From assembly GCF_932526225.1 (NCBI RefSeq), contig NC_064041.1:6035042-6099041 (forward strand): a DNA stretch of 64,000 nucleotides, given 5' to 3'. Position 1 is the stretch's first letter. Every line of letters starts with the position of its first letter. The notes under the pieces were generated by a model. That model ran no database searches. It was not told where the DNA came from and was given only the letters and a program-made list of their open reading frames with translations. This DNA is from Nematostella vectensis. Its lineage: Eukaryota; Cnidaria; Anthozoa; Actiniaria; Edwardsiidae. Positions 22,101-33,100 of the stretch are shown here, in pieces. A program made the position numbers and the translations under genes.

Positions 22101-25100
22101 TAAAACAGGGAAAACTCATTTAATTTTTAAAACATGAGGTTCGTTTTTTTGTGAACATCCATTTAGCACCCACACAGCTTAGTCCAGTGAATTAATTAGA
22201 GTCTTTAATAGAGGTATGTACAATAAAGTTTAGTCAGAGTCTTACTACAACTATTGGTAGTTTTAAGGTTTTAAACAATAGAGTGTAGGCAACAAAGAGT
22301 TGACAACAGCTCTACTAATGTTTTCAAACAAAGCTGAAAAATCCCTTATACTCTGTTTATTACCTGATTTAGATGTTGGCTTCAGTTTCACTGTGACTCT
22401 TATTCCTGGCTTAATGCACTTGTCAATTTTCACTTCCTTTCTCATGCCAGCATTTACCAGGGATCCTCCTGATTGTCCAACTGGTCTATCGAGTACCACA
22501 CCCTCTCTATATGGCATGTCATCATCTATACGCATATGGTGCGGACAGTCTAAGGGGTTTAGAAGTCCTGTGAAACAAGTCCAAAAGTTCAAGTCCAAAA
22601 TTCTAATGCCATTAGTATTGATGATCACGTTTGTTCAGCAAACTAACAAGTTCCCTTTTAAAGATAGTACATGAAAGGACAACCACACCTCAAAATTTAC
22701 ATAGGATTCACCGAAAAAGACTTTAAAACAAAATAAAGAAACCACATTGCGTCATACAGTACACACCAAACACAGAATAACTCAACTGAACTAAGAAAAC
22801 ACATATGGAACCTCAAGAGAAACAATATAATTTTTGTTATTTTATAGTGCATACTATCCTCTCACTCCTCCTACAACAGCTCTAGCAAAAAATGCAATTT
22901 CTTATTAATGCAATTATAACCTAGTTACAATTTGCCAACCAAAGCTGTCAACTTAAAACAAGCACAACGAGCTTCATGCTGCCACAGAAACAACACTCTG
23001 CTACAAAAAATGGATCCAGTCAAATTTTGCACCAAATATTTATGTAAGTGATGTATGACGTAAGTATGATATAGTGGAAGTATAGTATAGTATAGTATAG
23101 TAACAATGATTCTTTATAAATCCCTTGATGAGTGGCAACCATGAAACTTGTTGGAAACTTGTTTTTCTACCAAAATATCCAAGAAATATGCCATACAAAT
23201 AAAAAAACATATTTTATGCAAACCTGCATACTGGAGGTCTTTATGTCTTGGGAAAAAAGCTTTTCTGAGATATTGTGGGCATTCCAGGTATTGTAGAATG
23301 CGTGCAAGCTGTAGATTGGCATCCGCCTTGCTATGGAAATTACTAACGCCATCTTTAGACTTGTCGAGGGATTTCCTAGACTCATTAAAAACTATGACCT
23401 CATCAACATTGAAGACAACAACGGCTCTGGCTATCTGTGAAGCAGAGAGAAATTTATCAGATTGTGCAAATATTGTAAATGAGGTGGGGATATAAGCTCA
23501 TAGTATTTCATATACAGTATCTTTAAAAATATTTAAATGGTATGATTGCATTTAGCTGAGTCTAATGTTGCAATGGAGTGGCCAGCTAAAGGCCTGCCTT
23601 AAAGGTCGTAAGATGTTTGACCTTGATTACTGTGTCTGGTGGACTATTCCACATAGGGATACTTCGGGTGAAAAATGAATATTTGTATGATTTACTCCGC
23701 TAGGTAGCTGCCTATATTTAAGCTTGTGTCCCCTGGTTCTTGAGGAGCCAGGTGTGATCTCTACAGGAAATTTTATATTCACAAGGGTGTTGGATTTTGT
23801 AGAAAAGTTCCAAATCTTTTTTGTCCCGACAATCTTTTAAGGACTCCTAACTGAGGTCAGACATCATTTTGCTGATGCTGCTGGTCTGATGGCAATCATG
23901 CTTTATGAAGCAGGCAGTGCAGAGTTGGATTGATTCGATGGTGTTAATTCCTTTAGATGTGTGGGGGGACCATGCGGTTGTTACAAATTCCATTAGGGCC
24001 CGCACAAGGGAGAGGTATGTAAAGTGCTCCTTGTTGGCACTGCCAAGATGACAAGTTTCGTTGGAGCACCCCTAAAACCCTGTTAGCCTTTCTCTTGACG
24101 CACTACATGTCCCAGTTTAGTGTGCTCATGATTATAACACCCAGGTATTTCTGGAAGCCAACACCCTCTAAGGGGACGTTGTACAGGAATTGGGACACCG
24201 AAGGAGACCTCTTTAGTGTTATTTTCATCTTCATACATTTTTTGGGCGGAAAAGACATCTGCCAAGTTTCAGCCCAAGCTTCTAAACACGAGAGATCATG
24301 TTGCAGATTGAGTTGGTCGTTTTCAGAATTTACATTTCGATAAAGTACACAGTCATCCGCAAACAACTTGTGGGTTTGAGGAGATAGTGTTCGGCAGGTC
24401 ATAAACAGCAAAAAAGGGTGGGGCCGAGCATGGTACCCTGGGGCACATCGGAGATGACAGGTGACCAGTCTGAGGAAGTCGCGTTCAGGACAACACGCAG
24501 AGAGGAAGCACCTAAACCAGGAATGTAATTTTCCCCTAAAACCGTAATGGTGGGCTTTCAAGAGAAGTCGCTTGAGGGGTACCCGAGTCGAAAGCCTTGG
24601 CAAAGTCTAAGAATATAACGTCTACCTGACCATGATTGTTCAAAGTCGTAGCCCAGTCGTGTATAACAGACACTAGTTGAGTCTCGATAATCGTTGCAAG
24701 AAGCCGTGCTGATGAGGGCTAATGATAGAGTTGATGGCCAGGTGCTGCTGACAAGAGATGTTAACGACACCAGTCTATAATTGGTGGGATCCGAGCAAAG
24801 GCCCTTCTTAAAGATAGCTGATATATTTGCTTCTTTCCATGCTGATGGGACATATCCAAGGTCATAAGACTGCTGGAAAAAGCTTGCAAAGATTGGGGCG
24901 AGTTCCATTGCTGCCTCCCGTAAGATTTTAGCTGAAATGAGGTCAGGACCACAGGCCTTATCAGGTCTCATGGTCAGCAGCTGTTTTTTGATACTATTAA
25001 TCTGATCTTGGCAGCATCACTGTAAGGAGTTTCTGGAAGATGAGGAATTTTGTCCAGCTAAGTGGTAAAAACACTTGCAACGTGCAATGCTTCTGCTTTG

Positions 25101-28100
25101 CTGGTGTCAGAAGTGCAAGGTGGGCATACCACTGGATACCGTCCTTAATAGCTTGTGGTAAGAGATGCGCGCTTGGTGTTACTGTAGGCTTGGGGGCCGT
25201 TCGATGGATGAGAGGATAGGCCTCCCATTACCTCTTGGACGTATTTGTCATGCGCAGCACGGAGAGGCTTGGAGGTGACATTACGAAGACGTTTGTAGTT
25301 GTTTAAATGGTGTACCTTTCCTGTGTGCCTGGCTTTTTTGCGAGCTCTATCTCTCTCGTTAATTAAGCGCTTGATTGACAGGCTGACCCAAGGAAGGTGA
25401 CGTCTCTCTTTAGACATTGTATGAGGGACGGATTTGTCGGTTGCTTCTAAAATGCTTTTGGCTATTGTTGCCAAATTCTCCTAGGGGTTCTCCAAGGGGC
25501 ACGATGCCAGGTAAGATGTTGCAAAGGATGCAAGAGCAGCCCGAAGTAAAGCGATGGTTGTCCTTGTGCCATTGGTAGATTTTATGAGGGTGCTTGGGAG
25601 TGTAGCTAGGTGTGAGGTCAACCTCAAACAGGACAGCGTCATGATCACTAATACCTGTTGTAACATGGCATGCACTGATAATATTTGGCAGTGAAGAGAA
25701 TGACAAGTCAAGTGTCTGATCAATGCGAGTTGGCCATCTCACATGCTGTATCGGCCCAAACTTATCGACAAGATCAAGAAGGCTGTGATCACAAATGTGC
25801 ACGGGCAGTTCTTGGTGTAGACAATGGTTTGGCAAGTCAATACCACCGCAATTGAAATCCCCAAAGAGGGTCAATTGGGGGAACTTGGTAATACAATTTG
25901 CTGAGGTAATCATCAAGCAGTTCAAGCGGCTTAGGGTCAACTGATGAAGGGTTAAAAAAGCTGGTGATGTACAGCTTTTTGGTCCTGGAGAATTGGAGAG
26001 AGGCTGTAATGATCTCGCAGCCCTTTACATCGAAGCGAGGCTCCTTAACGACTTTAAGATTGTTTTGGACTGTGATAAATACTCCACCTCCGGATGATAT
26101 GTGATCTTTCCTAAACACCTCAAATTTATCCCAAAATATCGGGCTAGTCGGTATTGAAGGGTCGGTCTTAGATTCACAGCCTATTATTACGTCGGGCTGT
26201 GGATTTCAACAAGAGCATGGAGTTTGGCTTGCTTGTGAGAACTTTTAAGACCATTACAATATCACACACATACTGCACAGTGAGCAAAATTGCATGACTA
26301 TCCTACAGAACAAGTGTAGTGCAAGAAGTTCTGTGTCTGACTTGTCCTAGACATACAGTATATACGGGTGTAGAGCATGAAGTTGCATGTCTGACTTTTC
26401 CTAGAAATACAGTACATACACTGATCAGTGCATGAAGCTGTTGTGTGACTAAATAAGATTGTGTGATGGAGCTGTCCTAAACTACTGTACATCGCACAGT
26501 GAATGAAGTTCTGTGACTGATGGAGGTTGTGTGACTAATTTACCCCACTGTGCAAACACTACAATGGTGGATGGAGTTGTGCGACATACACTGCATGGTA
26601 AACAAATTTATGTGTAACTTAAAAGGGGGGTGAATAGGGGTATGTAAATCCGCAGATCTCCTACATTTTAGGGGCAAATGTGTGGATCCGATTAGATATT
26701 TTTACATCCGCCTGGTTTGACAGATAAACAATATCATTGATTGAAATTCATTTAAAAAGGAAATTCAACCGTCAAAGCAGTCAAAATCCGAAATCTGCGC
26801 CCAAATTATCGACAGATCAGTGATCCGCCGTATTTTCAAAATCCGCCAATCCGCTGAAATAATCATCAAAATCCGTAATCCGTGAGCATTTAGGGGCAGA
26901 ATCCGCCGATCTGCAAACCTATTCACCCCTCCCCTTTAAAGGTCCTTCATATACACTGCACATTTAATGTGCAGTGTATATGATAGCTGAATAATAGCTG
27001 AATGAATGAGCACTGCTCTTACTGTATTTATCCACGTTCACATCTAATTTTAGGGCCTAGTTTTAGTTCGATAAACGCAAAGGTTAAGTCAACCTCTGTG
27101 AGGGTAGATAGCCTGTATCGTAAACAGCTTACCCAGAATACCCAGAAGCTTACCCAGAACACCCAACATAATACCCAGCCAACATAATAGCTGAATGAGG
27201 TTTCCTGACCGTGCTGTATTGCATATACTGTTGCATAGTTGAATTAGGTTTCCTCACCATGCTGTATTGCATATACTGTTGCATAGCTGAATTAGGTTTC
27301 CTGACCATGCTGTATTGCATATACTGTTGCATAGCTGAAATAGGTTTCCCCGCCATGCTGTATTGCATAAATACTGTTGCATACAGTAGCTGAATTAGGT
27401 TTCCTCGCCATGCTGTATTGCATATACTGTTGCATACAGTAGCTGAATTAGGTTTCCTCGCCATGCTGTATTGCATATACTGTTGCACAGCTGAATTAGG
27501 TTTCCTGACCATGCTGTATTGCATATACTGTTTCATAGCTGAATGAGGTTTCTCACCATGCTGTATTGCATATACTGTTGCACAGCTTAACAAGGTTTCC
27601 TGACCATGCTGTATTGCATATACTGTTGCACAGCTGAACAAGGTTTCCTGACCATGCTGTATTGCATATACTGTTGCATGCTGAATTAGGTTTCCTGACC
27701 ATGCTGCATTGCATATACTGTTGCATAGCTGAATTAGGTTTCCTCACCATGCTGTATTGTATATACAGTTGCATAGCTGAATGAGGTTTCCTCGCCATGC
27801 TGTATTGCATATACTGTTACATAGCTGAATGAGGTTTCCTGACCGTGCTGTATTGCATATACTGTTGCATAGCTGAATTAGGTTTCCTCGCCATGCTGTA
27901 TTGCATGTACTGTTGCATAGCTGAATAAGGTTTCCTGACCATGCTGTATTGCATATACTGTTGCATAGCTGAATGAGGTTTCTCGCCATGCTGTATTGCA
28001 TATACTGTTGCATAGCTGAATGAGGTTTCCTGACCGTGCCGTATAGCATATACTGTTGCATAGCTGAATGAGGTTTCCTCACCGTGCTGTATTGCATATA

Positions 28101-29958
28101 CTGTTGCATAGTTGAATGAGTTTTCCTGACCATGCCGTATAGCATATAGTGTTGCATAGCTGAATGAGGTTTCCTCACCGTGCTGTATTGCATATACTGT
28201 TGCATAGCTGAATGAGGTTTCCTCACCGTGCTGTATTGCATATACTGTTGCATAGTTGAATGAGGTTTCCTGACCATGCTGTATCGTATATTCTGTTGCA
28301 TAGCTGAATGAGGTTTCCTGACCGTGCCGTATTGCATGTACTGTTGCATAGCTGAATGAGGTTTCCTCACCATGCTGTATGCATATACTGTTGCATAGCT
28401 GAATGAGGTTTCCTCACCATGCTGTATTACATATACTGTTGCATAGCTGAATGAGGTTTCCTGACCATGCTGTATTGCGTATACTGTTGCACAGCTGAAC
28501 AAGGTTTCCTGACCATGCTGTATTGCATATACTGTTGCACAGCTGAACAAGGTTTCCTGACCATGCTGTATTGCATATACTGTTGCATGCTGAATTAGGT
28601 TTCCTGACCAAGCTGTATTGCATATACTGTTGCATAGCTGAATGAGGTTTCCTCACCATGCCGTATTGCATATACTGTTGCATGGCTGAATGAGGTTTCC
28701 TGACCATGCCGTATTGCATATACTGTTGCATAGCTGAATGAGGTTTCCTGACCATGCTGTATTGCATGTACTGTTGCATAGCTGAATGAGGTTTCCTCAC
28801 CATGCCGTATTGCATATACTGTTGCATGGCTGAATGAGGTTTCCTGACCGTGCTGTATTGCATATACTGTTGCATAGCTGAATGAGGTTTCCTGACCATG
28901 CTGTATTGCATGTACTGTTGCATAGCTGAATGAGGTTTCCTGACCATGCTGTATTGCATGTACTGTTGCATGGCTGAATGAGGTTTCCTGACCATGCCGT
29001 ATTGCATATACTGTTGCATAGCTGAATGAGGTTTCCTGACCATGCTGTATTGCATGTACTGTTGCATGGCTGAATGAGGTTTCCTGACCATGCTGTATTG
29101 CATATACTGTTGCATGGCTGAATGAGGTTTCCTTACCGTGCTGTATTGCATATACTGAGCTGTGAATGAAGTGCCACATACACCACGCAATAGATGAGTT
29201 GCATTACTTACCTGTCCAGCGAGGTAGGTCCTGAGCTCTGCTGACTGTGCATTATCTAATATCGAACCAGGAAGAGCAAGACTAACAGTGAAATCTCGAC
29301 CTGGAGAGAAATGGTACAAATACCTGCTATTAAACAATTGAAGCAGCAAGACTCACAGTTAAGTAAAGACCTGGATTTACAACAGACATGACAACTAAGA
29401 TTTCTACATAATATTTTATTAAATATAAGGATATAATAACCCCCAAATCTCGGACCCAAATCTCTACAAGCAGACACAAAGCCACACTGTGTATGAATTG
29501 ACCGCCTCTCTGAGAACAATGTCGTTTCGCTGAGGTGTCATGCATTAGCCCTTCATGTAAGAAAATGTATAACTTAAAACACATTTTTTTTTTCCAGGGT
29601 GCCTCCTCTCGTTTCGTAGTCTGTATGACTTACCCTTTCCCTGTCTTTTAGACTCCTTCTGGTCTATCGTCGATTCTACCTCAAGTGAATCATCGTTTTT
29701 CTTTTTTTTCTTCTTCTGCTTATCTAAAATCGAATGAATCATTTTTTAACGTCGAACGCGCACGTTTTGCTTAGATACGGACACGAGTGATATAATTAAT
29801 TACCTTTTTTCTTCGACTTCCTTTTCAATCCTTGGTCTTTCTAAAAAATGCAAAACCAGAAGCATCAAACAGACGACTCAATGTCTTTAACGACAACAAA
29901 CAATAAGTAGACAAAAACATGAAAAAAATCAAAATAAGACTCTCACATTATCCGCCAT
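19009..29958 (-). CDS. SPOUT1: SPOUT1 (C9orf114) SPOUT-fold RNA methyltransferase, 356 aa, 8 exons
   Basis: Exons in coding order: 29958-29947, 29840-29804, 29723-29634, 29300-29212, 23434-23224, 22567-22364, 21904-21703 and 19234-19009. All phases match and the total is 1071 nt. The N-terminus is Lys-rich. Family signatures follow: LPGSILDNAQSAELRTYLAG, ILQYLECPQYLRKAFFP, GLLNPLDCPHHMR, MRKEVKIDK, GLYWGYSVRLAP, MIGTSERG, HMLIVFGGLKGLE and NTCPGQGSRTIRTEEAIL. The last motifs form the knotted SAM-binding SPOUT core. The human protein is 376 residues and is linked to RNA methylation and to the spindle/centromere (CENP-32). The start context AAGATGGCGG is YY1-like. Intron 4 (5.8 kb) holds a LINE and a 48-bp minisatellite. 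The gene diverges from EIF3G. Confidence 0.94.
19431..19561. mobile_element. TIR element fragment, GGCTACGCCCCTG family
   Basis: The right end is CCTGGCTACGCCCCTG. The interior matches the elements at 38740-38887 and 49413-49569 (ACAGGAGGGG, TTTTCTCC, TTTTTGGCTG). The left TIR is missing. Confidence 0.65.
20234..20509 (-). other. Small ORF in SPOUT1 intron 7, doubtful
   Basis: An ATG-initiated frame of about 91 codons beginning MLIFTATGGSEETSNMS sits within a larger open frame. Three TGACGTCA palindromes lie nearby (about 19841, 19926 and 19997). There is no domain, no splice model and no homologue known to me. It may be chance or an exon remnant. Confidence 0.2.
20690..21480. repeat. About 33-bp CT/CA-rich minisatellite in SPOUT1 intron 7
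   Basis: Imperfect units built on CACCCACCTCTACTCACC and CTCAAACAGCAC, interrupted by unique sequence at about 21150-21320. On the SPOUT1 sense strand the units read GGTGAGTAGAGG, so each contains a good splice-donor-like string. Confidence 0.85.
23580..26235 (-). mobile_element. Degraded LINE (endonuclease plus reverse transcriptase) in SPOUT1 intron 4
   Basis: On the minus strand the order is endonuclease, reverse transcriptase, C-terminal tail. Endonuclease pieces: SSGGGVFITVQNNLKVVKEP, LFGDFNCGGIDLPN and TGISDHDAVLFEV (GDFN and SDHD are catalytic-type motifs). Reverse transcriptase pieces: RPDKACGPDLISAKIL, YVPSAWKEANISAIFKKG and KLFADDCVLYRNV, in which FADD is the catalytic box. The tail near 23580-23840 resembles the LINE end. 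Several frameshifts and stops break it, and the start of the endonuclease is missing. CR1/L2-like by appearance. It lies in the same orientation as SPOUT1. Confidence 0.88.
27009..27184. repeat. 176-bp sequence duplicated at 30418-30593
   Basis: Compared by eye base by base with 30418-30593, offset a constant 3409 bp, with no difference seen. Both copies have the same orientation and end in repeated TACCCAGAA motifs. This copy adjoins the 48-bp minisatellite in SPOUT1 intron 4. Confidence 0.85.
27190..29157 (-). repeat. 48-bp minisatellite, about 41 copies, in SPOUT1 intron 4
   Basis: Unit on the plus strand: GAGGTTTCCTGACCATGCTG then TATTGCATATACTGTTGCAT and a short linker. Units abut without spacers and differ by point changes (CTGACC/CTCACC, ATAG/ATGG) or small indels. 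The array starts only about 55 bp inside the intron from the exon 4 donor at 29212. On the gene's strand many units read GGTGAGG or GGTCAGG. Confidence 0.95.
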
Positions 29959-30125
29959 CTTGGTTTTTAAGCCCGCAAGGGATTGTGGTTTGGCGCACTC
30001 ACTTTTATCAATAGCCGCTGGGTATGTGTGAAGGCGCAATAGCGGACTAAACGTGGGCTTTACACACTCGTCGAATTTCTTTGAGAAATCGCTAAATTTT
30101 GGAGTGAAATTTTAAAGAAAATATA
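29959..30125. promoter_or_regulatory. Divergent promoter between SPOUT1 and EIF3G
   Basis: Only 167 bp separate the two start codons. There is no obvious TATA box. TTTGGCGC at about 29989-29996 matches the E2F consensus. The SPOUT1 ATG lies inside a YY1-like AAGATGGCGG. Both genes are housekeeping types, which fits a shared promoter; this is an inference. Confidence 0.6.
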
Positions 30126-33100
30126 ATGCCGTCGGCGGATAACGATACAGAGTGAGTACTTTAAGAAATCAGTGTATTTTTATCAAGGGAATAGTCGTAG
30201 AGGTGTTAGAAAATAATAATGAAAGACAACGTATGGTTCAGGCAAGATGACTACTGTAAGTTTACCCATTTTGAATTCATCGACATCCGCGCTTTGATTG
30301 CCATTTGGATCTTGCTTCATAAGGCATTCATCAAACAGCAGTCAGACATCGGGTCTTTTTTGTGCGAATTATGAAAAAAAAGTGAAGGATGAGTTTGTAA
30401 CACTGAACGCCCGAAACAGCACTGCTCTTACTGTATTTATCCACGTTCACATCTAATTTTAGGGCCTAGTTTTAGTTCGATAAACGCAAAGGTTAAGTCA
30501 ACCTCTGTGAGGGTAGATAGCCTGTATCGTAAACAGCTTACCCAGAATACCCAGAAGCTTACCCAGAACACCCAACATAATACCCAGCCAACACAAGCGA
30601 CAACCTGTAGTCCTTGGTAGGGGCTTCGGGATTTACTATGGCTGCGGGACATTCATAACTTGTCCTTTTAATGGTTGGATAAATCAGTGTTTGTGACTTT
30701 ACTGCCCCTCCGTTGTCTTCTTAAACACAAACACGCTCTATGAAAGTGCTAGCTCCGCCCCCTTTTTAGCAAGCTCTCACGCAAGGTGTCGTCATTCACA
30801 ATTAGACTTCATTGACTACGGACCTCTAAAACTGCCAGAAGAAAACAGCAATAAGTAAAGCTGTTACGACAAACGACAACTTTAAAGTACAAAAGAATAT
30901 TAATGAACCATAAGGTATATTCGGTAAAGGGTTTGGAGTCAATTATGTAGAAAAACAAGAACAAAAATTGTCATTGAGAAATCAAACAGTGTGCGCTCGT
31001 TTGAATTAAAAAATAAAATTTAAAAACGGAGTGTGCCAGCTTATTTGAAATGGCATCATTCAGGTGTGCGTGCAGACAACCAACAATGTTGCAAAATTTC
31101 TCACTTCAAAAGCTATCTAATCCTCCATTATTTTTTATTTTGTTAGGCTAATGAATAGACTGTGTTAGCTTCAATGATGTGTTTTCGGCCAATCTTTAGC
31201 TCTATTATAGCTTTCTGGCTTCTCTCTACGGAGCTCTGCACTCAGTGATGTCAAATGACGAATGACAGCTTGCCTAAGGCGAGTCTCCTTTCTAGTGTGC
31301 ATGCATGTTATAGCTCCCCAGTAGCTTCTGCAGGCTCCACATTGCAATAATAAAAGCAAGAATATTGTTAATGAGATATGTTAAAATACAGTTTGTACTG
31401 AATTGTCCCTTACTGATTTATTTATGTATTTTCATATGTTGGTCCAGTAAAGGTATATTTCAAAAATTACAGTTACATGTTTATTTAAGCAGCATTTTCA
31501 CCAGTTTGCTTCTTAAGGGCCGACAGAAACCTCAATCATTAAAAGACAATAGAGATTTAATCTGCACTATTTAAGAGGCCATCCGCTCTAAATCACATCC
31601 TCAAAGATACTTCCAGTAGACACAGTACTCTCACAAGTTTTCCGTTAATAAAATAATCTGAGATTGTTATCTAATTAACCGGAAGTAAACTGGTAACAAT
31701 GTGGCTTTAAGAAAAATGAATTTTGTTGCTTTTCTGTGGGTTCAAAGTTACTGTATGTGGTAAACATCTTGATTCTCAAAATAATATTTTCATACAAGTA
31801 TATATGCTTATTAAGTGAGAAGCCAAATGGTAGTGATCTTGTTGACAAAAAAAACACATGTTTTTCTATCTAAATAAATATTCATGATTTCAGTGAGAAG
31901 CCAAGCTGGGCTGACCTTGTTGACGAGGCAGGCGAAACAGGACTGACAGGTACAGTCTCAGGCGTAGCCAGGGGTGTGCCATAGGAACTAAAAAAATCCA
32001 CATATTTACCTAGGGCCGGTTATGCACAAAGCCTGGATAAGTATTATCCACCTGTTAAATCCTTATCCAGCGGATAAAAGTTATCCGAGTGGCGTGATTC
32101 AGTTGCACAAAGCCCAAATAAAAGTTATCCAGCTGTTAAAGTAATCCGAATGATAGAGGTGGGATAAAATCTTATCCACTAAATAAATGTGAAAAAAAAT
32201 GACTTCTTGTTTTCAAATTTATTGCCAGAGTTTAGATTAATTTTAGACACAGTGAAAGTTAAAACACATGCAAACAACTCTTTTTACAGTTGGTATATTC
32301 ACAATGAACTACGAACTTAAGTAACATGCAGCTCTGGCAGGACTGGAATCAAACTATATACAGTAGTCTGTATTGTCGAAAAATGTGACTCCCAAAGACA
32401 GGAAGAAGCTAAACACTATCCCCTTTTATCATTCCATGATTAACATGCACTTAGCCTCGATAAACTGTTTGTTTTCTGGCACTTTTAGTAGCTTTTTCAA
32501 TGGTCACCATTTTGTTTGAAGGAAAAACAGTGCATGCTTTGCATATTTACCATGGAAATGCGAAGCCATTTAGTGGCAATGATGGGGATTCAGCAGAGAG
32601 TTATTCAGCCTTCGATCCATGCTTTGTGCAATGCTATTTCATCTGGGGATGACTATCCGCTGGATCGGAATTTTATCTGGCGGTTAGCGCCTATTCGGCG
32701 GATAACTTATCCAGGCTTTGTGCAACCGGTCCCTGGATTGCAAAACAGGGAATCGAAAAGGTGTCTAGAATTAGAGCTGTCCACTTGGCCATTATCAGAA
32801 AGTAAACTATAGTGTATGCTCACATCTCAGTATTTCTTGTGATTCATTTTTTTATGTGTTACTCAGGTCAAATTCCACCGTCATCAGAAGTCAGAGAAGG
32901 GGAAAATAAAATAGTAACAGAGTACAAGCGGGATGATGAGGGTAAACTGCAAAAGGTATAAGCTTACTAACACTATATAGAGTAACCTAAAACAAGCCTA
33001 GCACGACATGACAGAAAAACATGACATGACGCTTCAAATAAGCCCATTTCACATTGAATAAGGCGGAGAATTTTTCTGAGTACTTGGTAACTTATAGCAA

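Noticed and set aside
27190..29157. CRISPR-like array
   Set aside because: Units abut directly with no unique spacers, and the genome is eukaryotic.
27744..29349. Several 190-310-codon minus-strand frames with 16-residue repeats
   Set aside because: Shadows of the 48-bp minisatellite, whose unit is a multiple of three.
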